Source: Acidobacteriaceae bacterium
GTDB taxonomy: Bacteria > Acidobacteriota > Terriglobia > Terriglobales > Acidobacteriaceae
DNA length: 64,000 bases
Assembly: GCA_003165075.1 (NCBI GenBank)
Contig: PLSM01000128.1
Span: 1 to 64,000 of the forward strand
Reading direction: 5' to 3'
The notes beneath the pieces are model-generated. The model made no database searches and was not told where the DNA came from. It worked only from the letters and a program-made list of their open reading frames with translations. A program made the position numbers and the translations under genes. This document shows, in pieces, positions 43,695 to 52,545 of the stretch (its first letter is position 1; the number at the start of each line of letters is the position of its first letter).

Positions 43695-46600
43695 CTAGTA
43701 GATGACCTTGAGCGAGAACTGGATCTGGCGGGAGTTGCCGGCGGTCTTGCCGATTTCGCCAAACCCGGAGCCCTTGATGATATTGGCGGGGAGGCCCATG
43801 GTGACGATGTTGAAGAGATTAAAGAACTCCGAGCGGAACTGCAGGTTCATGCGCTCGGCTCCGCTCCTGCGGTGGCCAAAGGGCGTGTCTTTGATGAGCG
43901 CAAAGTCGTAGTTATAGAAGGCCGGCCCGCGGAAGGTGTTGCGGCCGAGGGTGCCAAAGCGGCCGTGGTTGGGGCCGGTGCCACCGGCAATCTGGAGCGG
44001 GAGGGCTGGGATGGAAAAGAAATCCGAGCCATTGCTGGCGCCGTGGCCGAAATAGTCTTCGCGCACTTTGCGCGCGGTAGAGAGATGCGGCCTGGCGATC
44101 TGGTCCGGCCGGTCTGTGCCATAGGCGCCCACGCCCGTCTGCTGAACGCCGGAGTAGACGGAGAAGGGCAAGCCTGAAGAAATTGACGAGATGCTCAGCA
44201 ACTCCCAACCGTCAGTGATCTTTTTACTGATGGGACGGAGGAAGTCAACGCTTTCGAGGTGTAGATCCTGGGCCACGCTCAGGCCGAAGCCGGTATTGAC
44301 GTCGAAGGCCGAAGGACCCTTCTCGGGGTGAGTGTCATAGGGATTCTGGGGAAACGGTATCGCGACCGGGCCGGGAGTTCCGGCGCCGCCAGCCTGCCCT
44401 GTGAAACCAGGGATCACCTCGCTGGTGTCGTCGATGGCCTTGCTCCAGGTAAAGCTCGCCTGAATCCCCGGTCCGCCGCCGCCGACGTTTCCGGAGAGCG
44501 ACGCCTGCAGCGCATGATAGGTGGAGTGGGCGGTTGCGGTGATCATGCTTTCAAAGCCGAAGCCACCTGTGACATTTCCGGCGCTGTTGAACGTAGTCAA
44601 AGGCGCGAAGGCAGGGTCTGCGTTGGGGTAGGCGTTGGGAAAGGTGGAGCGCGGCAGCTTTTCCGCGGCAGTGCCCACGTAGCTGGCGTCGCCCGTGAGA
44701 TTACCGATCTTCCTCTCCAATCCCGCCGTCCAGGTGTAAAGAGTGGCATCACCGAAGTTGGGGTCGATGCCACTGAGAGCAAAATCGCTTACCACGCGGC
44801 CTGGCGTGAGATCGGCGATGTCCTGCTCCATGCGGTTCACATCCAAAATGGTATTGGGCGCCACATCATTGGAGCGTCCTGAGCCGAAGATATCTGTTCC
44901 CGCGGGCGTATAAGCCCTGGGGACCATTGCCGGTGTGATCTGGAATCCATAGGCAACGGGACCATTGGAAGCGGAGAGAAGGTGGGGATAATCGGAGTAC
45001 GGAACGGAGCCGGTAAGGTAGTTATCCTGCCACATATTCGGCGGAATGGTGGTAACGGCGCCTCCGGCATGGACCTGCAATTTGCCGGTAGCCTGCCATG
45101 CCGCCTGGATCCGTGGCGCCCAGGCTTTCCACTCCGTGCGGTAACCCGGCTGTGGGTTCACGACATACTGATGGACCCCATCGATGTTACGAAATCCGGC
45201 GGTGCGCCGGGCGCGCTCGATGATGGGGCTATAGACCTCCCAGCGCACACCGTAATCCAGCGTAAAGCGCGGCGTCACTTTCCAGGTGTCTTGAAAGTAA
45301 GCGTCAATGTTGTTCCGGCTAACGGCCGCTGGTCCAATGTGGCTGCCATCGGAAAAGTACGGCGGCGCAACTGCGACGGTATATACGAACGGGCTACCGG
45401 AGAGAAAGCTCGAAAGCGTATCCGGAAGCAGGTCACCGGTGTTTATGTTGTGTGTCCCGCTCGCGGAAAGGATGGGCCCGCGCGCGTAGGCGGACCCGCC
45501 GCCGAAGTCGTATTCGCCGTTGGGGCTGATGCCGAAGTAGCTACTGTCGCGATTGAACCGCGCATCAATACCGACCTTGAAGGCATGGCGCCCAACGGTA
45601 TAAGAGATGTTTTCGCGACCCTGGAAGAGATTGGCGAACGATTGCGTGACCGAACCGGCTGCAGCGTTGAAAGCCTCAAACAATCCATCGTTGAACTTGA
45701 CCGCGGGATCGGAATGGTTGGGCGTGGGAAACCCCGGAGTAGTGCGCATGATGCTGATGGAGGACTCCAGCGTGAGGCGCGGCGAGACGGTGCGCGTATA
45801 GGTGCCCACGACGTTGCGCTGGCGGTCGAAGTAGAGGATCTCAAAAGATTGGTCGATGGCCGACTGGTCGGGGTTGGTGATGGGGCCGGTGATGTTGTCG
45901 AGAGTGAAGCGGGCAAAAAACTGGCCCTTGGCAGAGAACTTATGGTCGAGCCGCAACGAAAACTGGTCAGCATTGGTGGTGACCTTCGAGGCGGTCGCGT
46001 AGGTGTGAAGCCCATAGGAGCCGGCGGCGTAGTTCGGCAAGGGGTAGCGCGCCAGGACAGCGGCTATGCCGGGATCAACCGGCACCGTGAGGGTGTCAGT
46101 GGAGCCGTCGGAATAGGTGACCACATCGATGCCGGCGCGCTCGTCTGCCGTGGGCACGGGCAACACCTGCGTGGTGCCGAGCACCTGGCGGAAGCCTTGG
46201 TACTCGGTGAAATAAAAGGTCCGTTTTTGGCCCTCGTAGACGTGAGGAATATAGATTGGGCCGCCATTGGTGAATCCGAACTCATTGCGGCGAAAGGGTG
46301 GAATCCGGCCGGGGTAGGCGGGCGTTGCATAGTCAAAGTAGTTGCGCGCGTCGAAGGCAGAGTTACGCACAAACTCGAAGACCGATCCGTGAAAACCGCT
46401 GGCGCCGGAGCGAGTAACGATGTTGGTGTACCCGGCAGCTCCGCGGCCAATCTCGGCAGGCATCCAGCCGGTGCTGGACTGGATCTGTTCCACCGCATCC
46501 ACGTTGAAGTTGCTGAATGTGGAACCGCCCATCTCGGGGTCGCTGATGTCGGCGCCATCCATGCCGAAGGTAGCTTCAACGCCGCGCTGGCCATTGATGG

Positions 46601-47150
46601 CAAATTGGGCTGTGAAGTTGGTGGCGCCGTTGGCGTCGGTCATGGTGCCGGCGGCCAGCAGCAGCAACTGGCTGAAGTCGCGCTTGTTCAGCGGCAGTTC
46701 GCTCACCGCCTGGCTGGAGAGTTGCTCGCCGCCGGTGGCGGTCTGGCTCTTGTCCTGAAGTGGGGTCACCGTGAGCTCGCCGCGCCCAGAGAGTGTGAGT
46801 GCCACGGCAGCATTGGCTGCGGCCAGCTCGATGGGTTGGAGATATTCGACTTTGGCGCCGTTAGTTTCTACAGTCAGCCGGTATTGCCCGGCGGGCAAAG
46901 CCGCCAACTGAAATTGGCCCGCAGTGCCGGTGACAGCTTCGGCCTGGGCTCCGGAGCCGGCCAGCGTGATTTTGGCTCCCGGAATGGGAGCGCCGGCCGC
47001 ATTGCGCAGCGCTCCCTGCCAGACTGCCTGCTGCGCGCCTGCCACCGTGCACACAAGCCACACGGCGAACGCTAGTATCCAAATTCCCTTGCCTCTGCGA
47101 TCCGGCCTTCCCCACCTGGCGGCGCACCCGTTCTCGTTCGTGTGAATCAC
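43695..47150 (-). CDS. Oar-like TonB-dependent receptor with carboxypeptidase-regulatory domain
   Basis: There is no ATG near the N-terminus; I place the start at a GTG (47150), giving 1151 residues. A signal peptide (KGIWILAFAVWLVCTVAGAQQ) is followed by a carboxypeptidase-regulatory-like domain (WQGALRNAAGAPIPGAKITLAG...LPAGQYRLTVET), a plug domain (FAINGQRGVEATFGMDGADISDPEMGG, GYTNIVTRSGASGFHGSVFEFVRNSAFDARNYF) and a long outer-membrane beta-barrel ending in an aromatic strand, QIQFSLKVIY. Such receptors are numerous in Acidobacteriota and import or bind large ligands, often glycans. A frame running further upstream overlaps mnmE and is rejected. Confidence 0.88.
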   Translation of the reverse strand: MIHTNENGCAARWGRPDRRGKGIWILAFAVWLVCTVAGAQQAVWQGALRNAAGAPIPGAKITLAGSGAQAEAVTGTAGQFQLAALPAGQYRLTVETNGAKVEYLQPIELAAANAAVALTLSGRGELTVTPLQDKSQTATGGEQLSSQAVSELPLNKRDFSQLLLLAAGTMTDANGATNFTAQFAINGQRGVEATFGMDGADISDPEMGGSTFSNFNVDAVEQIQSSTGWMPAEIGRGAAGYTNIVTRSGASGFHGSVFEFVRNSAFDARNYFDYATPAYPGRIPPFRRNEFGFTNGGPIYIPHVYEGQKRTFYFTEYQGFRQVLGTTQVLPVPTADERAGIDVVTYSDGSTDTLTVPVDPGIAAVLARYPLPNYAAGSYGLHTYATASKVTTNADQFSLRLDHKFSAKGQFFARFTLDNITGPITNPDQSAIDQSFEILYFDRQRNVVGTYTRTVSPRLTLESSISIMRTTPGFPTPNHSDPAVKFNDGLFEAFNAAAGSVTQSFANLFQGRENISYTVGRHAFKVGIDARFNRDSSYFGISPNGEYDFGGGSAYARGPILSASGTHNINTGDLLPDTLSSFLSGSPFVYTVAVAPPYFSDGSHIGPAAVSRNNIDAYFQDTWKVTPRFTLDYGVRWEVYSPIIERARRTAGFRNIDGVHQYVVNPQPGYRTEWKAWAPRIQAAWQATGKLQVHAGGAVTTIPPNMWQDNYLTGSVPYSDYPHLLSASNGPVAYGFQITPAMVPRAYTPAGTDIFGSGRSNDVAPNTILDVNRMEQDIADLTPGRVVSDFALSGIDPNFGDATLYTWTAGLERKIGNLTGDASYVGTAAEKLPRSTFPNAYPNADPAFAPLTTFNSAGNVTGGFGFESMITATAHSTYHALQASLSGNVGGGGPGIQASFTWSKAIDDTSEVIPGFTGQAGGAGTPGPVAIPFPQNPYDTHPEKGPSAFDVNTGFGLSVAQDLHLESVDFLRPISKKITDGWELLSISSISSGLPFSVYSGVQQTGVGAYGTDRPDQIARPHLSTARKVREDYFGHGASNGSDFFSIPALPLQIAGGTGPNHGRFGTLGRNTFRGPAFYNYDFALIKDTPFGHRRSGAERMNLQFRSEFFNLFNIVTMGLPANIIKGSGFGEIGKTAGNSRQIQFSLKVIY

Positions 47151-47333
47151 TTGAATCCAACCTTTAATCAGCGCGCTGCGCCGTACCCGAAGAAGATTCT
47201 GAAGCGTCAAAACTGCTTTCGCTGGGCTGGACGAGATTATACCTGCGCACCCTTTGCTAAGGCCTTCCTGCAGAAAGCGGAGGCACGCTTGCGGTGCGCT
47301 GGTTTCGCGGGAGCCGCTACACTGTTCCAAGCC

Positions 47334-48722
47334 ATGACAGAGCCCTCGATTAGCGCCGACACCATCGCCGCCATTTCCACGCCTCCGGGACGCGGCGGCA
47401 TCGGCATAGTGCGCCTGAGCGGCCCGCAGGCGGCGGCCATTACTGTCCAACTGGTGCGGCTGCGTCAACCGCTGGAGCATGCGCGGGCGCGGCTGGCCGA
47501 CGTGCTGGATGCGCCGGAGGCAGGTGGCAGCCGGATCGACGAAGCCGTAGTCACGTTTTTTGCGGCCCCCCATTCCTACACTGCCGAGGACCTGGCGGAA
47601 ATTGCCGCACATGGGTCGCCAGTGGTGCTGGAGCTGCTGCTGCGCCGCGCCCTGGCGCTGGGCGCACGGCTGGCCGAACCCGGCGAGTTTACCCAGCGCG
47701 CTTTTTTGGCCGGGCGGCTGGACCTGACCCAGGCCGAGGCAGTGCGCGACCTGATCGAGGCGCAGACACTCACCCAGGCTCGCCAAGCTGCCAGCCAGAT
47801 GGGCGGTGCACTCAGCCGCCGCGTGCTGCCAGTGAAGCAGGCGTTGCTGGAACTGATCGCTCTGCTTGAAGCGGGCATCGACTTTGCCGAAGACGACGTG
47901 GACGTGGCTCCGCAAGCTGAGATCGCGCGCCGCATCGGGGGGATCGATCCACCGTTGGCTGCGCTGGAAGCCTCCTTTGCTCGCGGCCGCATCGTCCATG
48001 ACGGACTTACGCTGGCCATCGTCGGCCGTCCCAACGCGGGCAAAAGCTCATTGTTCAACCGGCTGGTCGAACGTGACCGCGCCATTGTGACCGCGACCCC
48101 CGGCACCACCCGCGACCTCGTGACGGAACGGATTTCTTTAGACGGCATCCCGCTGGAGTTGGTGGATACAGCCGGCCTGCGCGAGTCTGGCGAAGAGGTT
48201 GAGCAGCTCGGCATCGCACGCAGCCGCGAGGCCCTGGCCGACGCCGCGTTGGTGCTGATTGTGCTGGACGCCACCCAACCGCTCAACGCTGAGGAGCGCG
48301 CTCTGTTGACGGCCGTCGAGGCCCGGCCAGCGCTGGTGGCTGTGAACAAAAGCGACCTGGCTGGAAGCAGAGCGATGGTAGGCGACCTGACCGAGGTTGA
48401 ACGTGCCGGTATTGCCGCGCTGGCCACCTCGGCGCTCACCGGTGAGGGCATTGCCGCGCTGCGCGAGCGTATCCTGGCCCTGGCCACAGGAGGAGCCGCC
48501 GCAGAGCCCGGCCTGCTGACCAGCCTGCGCCATCAACAGGCCATTGCTGCCGCACGCGCGGCCCTGGCCGACGCCGTAGCGGCAAACACCAACGCCATTC
48601 CCCACGAGATGATTCTGCTGGATCTTTATCGAGCCCTCTGGGCCCTGGACTCGCTCACCGGCCAAACCACCCCCGACGACATTTTGAATCTGATTTTTTC
48701 TACGTTCTGCATCGGAAAATAG
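47334..48722 (+). CDS. mnmE: tRNA modification GTPase MnmE
   Basis: A 462-residue enzyme that, with MnmG, modifies the wobble uridine of certain tRNAs. The N-terminal tetrahydrofolate-binding domain opens TIAAISTPPGRGGIGIVRLSG; the G domain (about 220-375) has GRPNAGKSSLFN (231-242), DTAGLRESGEEVEQLGI and NKSD; the C-terminus is the invariant FCIGK with the essential Cys459. The ATG is chosen over a frame start 64 codons upstream, which overlaps the divergent receptor gene. mnmG is not in the window. Its last codons double as an integration site, see 48705. Confidence 0.96.
   Translation: MTEPSISADTIAAISTPPGRGGIGIVRLSGPQAAAITVQLVRLRQPLEHARARLADVLDAPEAGGSRIDEAVVTFFAAPHSYTAEDLAEIAAHGSPVVLELLLRRALALGARLAEPGEFTQRAFLAGRLDLTQAEAVRDLIEAQTLTQARQAASQMGGALSRRVLPVKQALLELIALLEAGIDFAEDDVDVAPQAEIARRIGGIDPPLAALEASFARGRIVHDGLTLAIVGRPNAGKSSLFNRLVERDRAIVTATPGTTRDLVTERISLDGIPLELVDTAGLRESGEEVEQLGIARSREALADAALVLIVLDATQPLNAEERALLTAVEARPALVAVNKSDLAGSRAMVGDLTEVERAGIAALATSALTGEGIAALRERILALATGGAAAEPGLLTSLRHQQAIAAARAALADAVAANTNAIPHEMILLDLYRALWALDSLTGQTTPDDILNLIFSTFCIGK
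48705..48722 (+). mobile_element. Probable attachment site (attL) at the mnmE 3' end
   Basis: The last 18 bases of mnmE, TTCTGCATCGGAAAATAG, encode FCIGK and the stop. SGI1-type integrative elements recombine into exactly this 18-base stretch of mnmE (also called trmE or thdF); by my recollection of that site 14 of 18 bases agree. An integrase gene starts 183 bases downstream. A palindrome AGAGTTAACTCT begins at 48721. I found no second copy of the 18 bases in the window, so the other end would lie beyond 64,000. Confidence 0.5.
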
Positions 48723-48807
48723 AGTTAACTCTCGCGCGGTCTCATGGAATATCGAAACCCCGGATAATTCCCTGTATTTCTGCTAGTTTATGTGTCATAC
48801 TGTCTCT

Positions 48808-48892
48808 CAGAGTCCCACAGAAGCGCAAAGGGTTTGGGACTCTGGCGGGTCTCCAGAAACTGGAACAGCTTGAAAATGACTCTGGAGTCCCA
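48808..48892. repeat. Three copies of a CAGAGTCCCA-type sequence upstream of the integrase
   Basis: CAGAGTCCCA (48808-48817), its inverted copy TGGGACTCTG (48835-48844) and TGGAGTCCCA (48883-48892) stand in the 100 bases before the integrase start; the last touches its ribosome-binding site. They may be arm-type integrase sites or an operator controlling int. Confidence 0.5.
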
Positions 48893-48905
48893 AAGGAGAG
48901 ACGGG

Positions 48906-50120
48906 ATGACGCTCACAGATTCTCGAATCAAAGCCCTCAAGCCAATAGCAGGTTCCCGGTACAGCAAGGCCGATGGGGGCGGTCTCTTGCTTGATGTGAC
49001 CCCTGGGGGTGTCAAGTCCTGGGTGTTTCGCTACAGGCTCAATGGCGTGCGGGAAAAGGTGGTTCTGGGGCGCTATCCCGATATGCCTTTGAAGGTGGCG
49101 CGGGAGAAGCGGGATGAACTGGCAACGCAAGTGGCAAGCGGGAAGTCTCCAGCCTCGGAAAAGAAGCTGGCGCGAGCAGGGATGCCCACCAACCCCACCG
49201 TCAAGGAGTTTGGGGAGCGGTATTACACAGAGCAAGTGGTGAAGCGGTGGAAGGACCCGAAAGGCGTTCGGCGCTATCTCGACAATGAGATCTTCCCCGC
49301 GTTCGGAGAGAAGGCCCTCAAGGACGTCAATGCTCTGGACGTGCAAACCCTTGTGTACCGGAAGCGGGACGGTGGGCAGGTTGCGGCCGCCATTCAACTG
49401 CGGGGGATGCTTAAGGGCATGTTCGATTACGCTATTGAGACGCGCCTGGTGATGGTCAATCCCGCCGCGATGGTGGCAACGCGGTTTATCGGCAAGGCTC
49501 GCAAGCGCGCCCGTGTGCTCACTCCGAACGAGATTCGCCTTTATCTCCGCACGATCTACCAGTCAAACATTCGCCGGCAATTCAAGCTGGCCTTGCACAT
49601 CATCCTGTTGACCCTCTCCCGCAAATCGGAAATGTTGCTGGCGCGGTGGGAGCATGTGAACTTTGAAACTGGCGAATGGCTCATCCCGGCAGAGAACGCA
49701 AAGACAGCCAAGCCACACATCGTCTACATGTCAACGCAGGTGGCGGAGATGTTGCAGGAGTTGAAGGTCCTTGCCGGGGACTCAGAACTGGTCATGCCGG
49801 GCCGGGGCAGCCTCACAAAGCCATTTGCCGCGAACGCCCTGAATAAGGCCTTAGAGGGCTTGACATTCGATATGGACCCGCTCACCATCCACGATCTGCG
49901 CAGAACTGGTGCAACGCTTTTAACAGAGCGCGGCTTCAACAAGGACGTGATTGAAAAGGCCCTGAGCCATGAAGCAGTGGGGATACGGGCCGTGTACATC
50001 ATTGCCGAGTTTGCAGAGCAGAGGAAGAAGATGCTTCAGTGGTGGGCCGATTATGTGGATGACATCCTGAACGAATCCAAAGTAATCGTTGGCAACTTCG
50101 GCGCCGGAAACAGAGCATAG
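48906..50120 (+). CDS. int: P4-type tyrosine integrase
   Basis: A 404-residue site-specific recombinase. Residues 1-90 form the arm-binding DUF4102 domain (MTLTDSRIKALKP, YSKADGGGLLLDVTPGGVKSWVFRYRLNG, LGRYPDMPLKVAREKRDEL), then a SAM-like core-binding domain (95-190) and the catalytic domain with Arg239, His329-xx-Arg332, His355 and the likely nucleophile Tyr364 (VYIIAEFAEQRKKMLQWW). All catalytic residues are present, so it may be active. AAAGGAGA precedes the chosen ATG by 6 bases. It lies directly behind mnmE and is the left-end gene of the island. Confidence 0.93.
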   Translation: MTLTDSRIKALKPIAGSRYSKADGGGLLLDVTPGGVKSWVFRYRLNGVREKVVLGRYPDMPLKVAREKRDELATQVASGKSPASEKKLARAGMPTNPTVKEFGERYYTEQVVKRWKDPKGVRRYLDNEIFPAFGEKALKDVNALDVQTLVYRKRDGGQVAAAIQLRGMLKGMFDYAIETRLVMVNPAAMVATRFIGKARKRARVLTPNEIRLYLRTIYQSNIRRQFKLALHIILLTLSRKSEMLLARWEHVNFETGEWLIPAENAKTAKPHIVYMSTQVAEMLQELKVLAGDSELVMPGRGSLTKPFAANALNKALEGLTFDMDPLTIHDLRRTGATLLTERGFNKDVIEKALSHEAVGIRAVYIIAEFAEQRKKMLQWWADYVDDILNESKVIVGNFGAGNRA

Positions 50121-50377
50121 AGCAATATTTCAGAGAAGTCGGGTTCCAATTGGGACTTGACGAAGGCAAGCTGGGACCGTACTCAACGCTTCGAGCATGG
50201 GACTCATAACCACAAATTAGCCCTTTGATCCCGATTGGTATCCTCTTGTATATGATTGTTATTAATAACGTTAGAATCCTTTATGCTGTCAATGGATACC
50301 AGCTAAAGTCAACGAGTACTCTCCACAAAAGTCCCCAAAGTCTTCAGGGGCCTCCATCGTGGGCTTCATGATTGCTT
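50121..50377. other. AT-rich gap between int and the three-gene operon
   Basis: About 260 bases between convergent genes. It contains a perfect 12-base palindrome GTTATTAATAAC (50258-50269) and a spaced inverted repeat TGGTATCC/GGATACCA (50237-50244 and 50294-50301). No gene seen. Confidence 0.4.
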
Positions 50378-50812
50378 TCAAAGGCCTATGATGCGCCTCT
50401 CTACCTCAATATCCTCATAGCGTGGTGCGGCCGCCGGTATTTCCCACGTCGCTGCGTCACGAAGCCCGTCATGGATACTCTTACTGTTTTTTGAGCCATA
50501 CACTAGACCATGCGAGGGGTCATCCTCGAGTGGATCCCGGCAGATTGCTTGACTGAGTCGTCTGGCACTTCCCGCAGTAATGGACACAAGCCTATGTGCT
50601 CTGTAGTTGTGTAGGCATGCACCAGGTGAGCTCCCAGTCTTTACCAAGATCGATTCGATGTTGACCGAAAGCTCTTTGTTCTTAAATACGCCCGATGAGA
50701 CGCGGGCCAAGCCCGTGTCGTCGTCTCTGACGAGCTGTGAGAGGTGCACGCGCCGAAATAACCTCTCCTCGTCACGGATTGACGCATCATCCTGATAGAC
50801 GGGCTGCGGCAT
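50378..50812 (-). CDS. Third gene of a TIGR04255-led operon, function unknown
   Basis: A 144-residue soluble protein. Recognisable as a conserved hypothetical pattern: DEERLFRRVHLSQLVRDDDTGLARVSSGVFKNKELSVNIESIL in the first half, then a middle LVSITAGSARRLSQAICRDPLEDDPSHGLVYGSKNSKSI. No enzyme motif or transmembrane helix is evident. It starts 3 bases after the stop of the second gene, so it is the last of three tightly packed genes. I know no characterised member; proteins with the FKNKELSV phrase tend to accompany the other two, from memory. Confidence 0.65.
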   Translation of the reverse strand: MPQPVYQDDASIRDEERLFRRVHLSQLVRDDDTGLARVSSGVFKNKELSVNIESILVKTGSSPGACLHNYRAHRLVSITAGSARRLSQAICRDPLEDDPSHGLVYGSKNSKSIHDGLRDAATWEIPAAAPRYEDIEVERRIIGL

Positions 50813-50815
50813 GCG

Positions 50816-51343
50816 TCAAACGATATTGCGCAACAGTTGAACCAACGTCGTGATGTTGTTAGTGCTGCCCTCTTGCTGTCCCCCTGTTGTCCTATCTTGG
50901 TAAAAGAACTGGGGTGCTTCATCAGAAGGAAACACTATCTCCAAATCTTGTTGCTTTCTGTGCCATTCGAGCTGAAGGCCCCCATTTCCCATTGGAACTA
51001 CCGATGGTGGAGGTGAGGTCGCCTCCATGATCAGCGCCAGAACCGAGAGCGATTGACTGATGATGTCGCGATTAATTTTCCTCCCGCCATAGGAATCCCA
51101 ATTGTCTGGAAGCATCTGGACTCCGATGAAGGCTGACATCGTCGGTTCAACCCAAGCAGGCGTAGGTTGGCTGGTCCTCACAATAATCCTGTATTCGCTT
51201 CCTCTGGATGGGAAAACGAGCGCCCGTTCCCTCGGCTGTGTAAGTGCCGCTGAACTCGTCACAGAATTCTCCCAAATCGACTCAAACTGATTCTCAGTCA
51301 GTGCCGTTGCTGGGCGAAATGCTTGCAGAGCAAGTGCTGCCAT
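50816..51343 (-). CDS. Second gene of a TIGR04255-led operon, function unknown
   Basis: A 175-residue protein. Its middle carries LPDNWDSYGGRKINRDIISQSLSVLALIM, followed by PPPSVVPMGNGGLQLEWHRKQQDLEIVFPSDEAPQFFYQD, a pattern I recognise as a recurrent partner family (NWDSYG plus GGLQLEW) without assigned function. The helix after NWDSYG and the beta strands after it suggest a compact alpha/beta fold. No signal or membrane segment. It begins 2 bases after the TIGR04255 stop and ends 3 bases before the third gene, so all three are co-translated. Confidence 0.65.
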   Translation of the reverse strand: MAALALQAFRPATALTENQFESIWENSVTSSAALTQPRERALVFPSRGSEYRIIVRTSQPTPAWVEPTMSAFIGVQMLPDNWDSYGGRKINRDIISQSLSVLALIMEATSPPPSVVPMGNGGLQLEWHRKQQDLEIVFPSDEAPQFFYQDRTTGGQQEGSTNNITTLVQLLRNIV

Positions 51344-51345
51344 TT

Positions 51346-52167
51346 CTATTTCCTTCTGCCCCAGATCTTATGCATCGCGGGCGTTGTTAACTCTGCGAAT
51401 GAGCGGACGATCCATTCTCGTCCGAGATCAAAAAAGTCCGTGCCTTCCCCAACCTGCCCCCGTGCCGTCAGGTCAAGCAGAAACATGGGTGCACCATCCG
51501 AGAGACGTGTCACTGGCTGAAGCGTAACGTGAAGCCTTCCAACAAAGCCCCCACTTTTATCAGATATCGGGAATCTTGCTCGCAACGTTAAATCCTGAGC
51601 TTGCCCGGGATAGGTCGATTCGGGTGCTCGCCACATCGTAAAAACCTTGTCGATGTCAGCGTGAGTTTCCCAACCCGCACGAGCAACGATGTGATTGATA
51701 TACGTCACCTCACACTGCTTGACGCGAATCGTTCCTAACTGGTTGCGAGAAACGAATTGAGCAAAGTTTGAGAAGTCTTGGTCAAAGCCTGCTCGTACTT
51801 TTTCATACCGGGGGTACTGAGCGCCCTCACCTGTTTTGCGCCAATTCTTGATGAAGCGGTCTCTCTGAACTTGGATGAGCTCTGTACCGTGTTCATCGGT
51901 GAACCAAAACCGTGGGGTGGGAGGAGCCTCAAGCGCTTGAAACTGAATTCCCACTATCGGTTGAGGCTGTTCAGGAGATTGCTCCAGCAGCGAAGCCAGC
52001 TCGCCATGCTCCTCGGTCATAGGAAATCGGTCACGCACTTCGCCCCAATAAAGACCGAAATGCGCAGTTCGAAGCGCCGACAGTCGGTCGAAATGCACAG
52101 ACAGAACCGTTTCCACCACTGGCGGGTCGCTGAAATCTGGTAGATCGAGCGGTCGAGCGGTCACCAT
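51346..52167 (-). CDS. TIGR04255 family protein
   Basis: A 273-residue soluble protein. The N-terminus LPDFSDPPVVETVLSVHFDRLSALRTAHFGLYWGEVRDRFP is the TIGR04255 signature, followed by PTPRFWFTDEHGTELIQVQRDRFIKNWRK, then a segment with VKQCEVTYINHIV and a beta-rich C-terminus. The family occurs sporadically in bacteria and has no known activity. It is first of a three-gene minus-strand operon inside the defence island; AAAGGG lies 8 bases before the ATG. The genes are more AT-rich than the restriction genes next door, a sign of separate acquisition. Confidence 0.8.
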   Translation of the reverse strand: MVTARPLDLPDFSDPPVVETVLSVHFDRLSALRTAHFGLYWGEVRDRFPMTEEHGELASLLEQSPEQPQPIVGIQFQALEAPPTPRFWFTDEHGTELIQVQRDRFIKNWRKTGEGAQYPRYEKVRAGFDQDFSNFAQFVSRNQLGTIRVKQCEVTYINHIVARAGWETHADIDKVFTMWRAPESTYPGQAQDLTLRARFPISDKSGGFVGRLHVTLQPVTRLSDGAPMFLLDLTARGQVGEGTDFFDLGREWIVRSFAELTTPAMHKIWGRRK

Positions 52168-52545
52168 ATATACCCTTTCGGGTTGGATGACATTGTATTA
52201 TTGGCCCCCATTTTCCGCATTTTCAAGCAATTTCATGCGGGCGTCTCGAACCTGAGGTAACTATACTTGATCACCCACTGATGACTGTACACCCGTGCCG
52301 GTCAGCGGTAACTGACTCGACAACCGTTGCCCTTCCGATAGCAATTCGAGCCTGCAAATGGCATTGCCTTTAATTCTAGACCCGACTTCGCCGCCTCTCG
52401 GGCTCCTGCAACTGAAGCATCTCCTACCACACAGCGTGCAGTTTGTTGACGTATGCGCCGCTGGGCTCTTGCGCAGATGATCACATCCCAAGCGTGCTGA
52501 TCTTGTTATGCTCTCTTGTTCCATTTGAAAGAGGCGCCTGAAGGG
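52168..52545. other. Intergenic region, divergent promoters
   Basis: About 380 bases between the start of the trio and the small zinc-finger gene. A TACAAT -10-like sequence about 30 bases before the TIGR04255 start may be its promoter. A minus-strand frame (52261-52647) is not convincing. No strong hairpin seen. Confidence 0.35.

Noticed and set aside
44982-47075. 697-residue plus-strand frame antisense to the TonB receptor
   Set aside because: Antisense shadow; no domain, signal or family pattern, and the minus strand encodes a clear receptor.
47151-47999. N-terminal extension of the TonB receptor frame across mnmE
   Set aside because: It would precede the signal peptide and run antisense through mnmE; the GTG at 47150 fits better.
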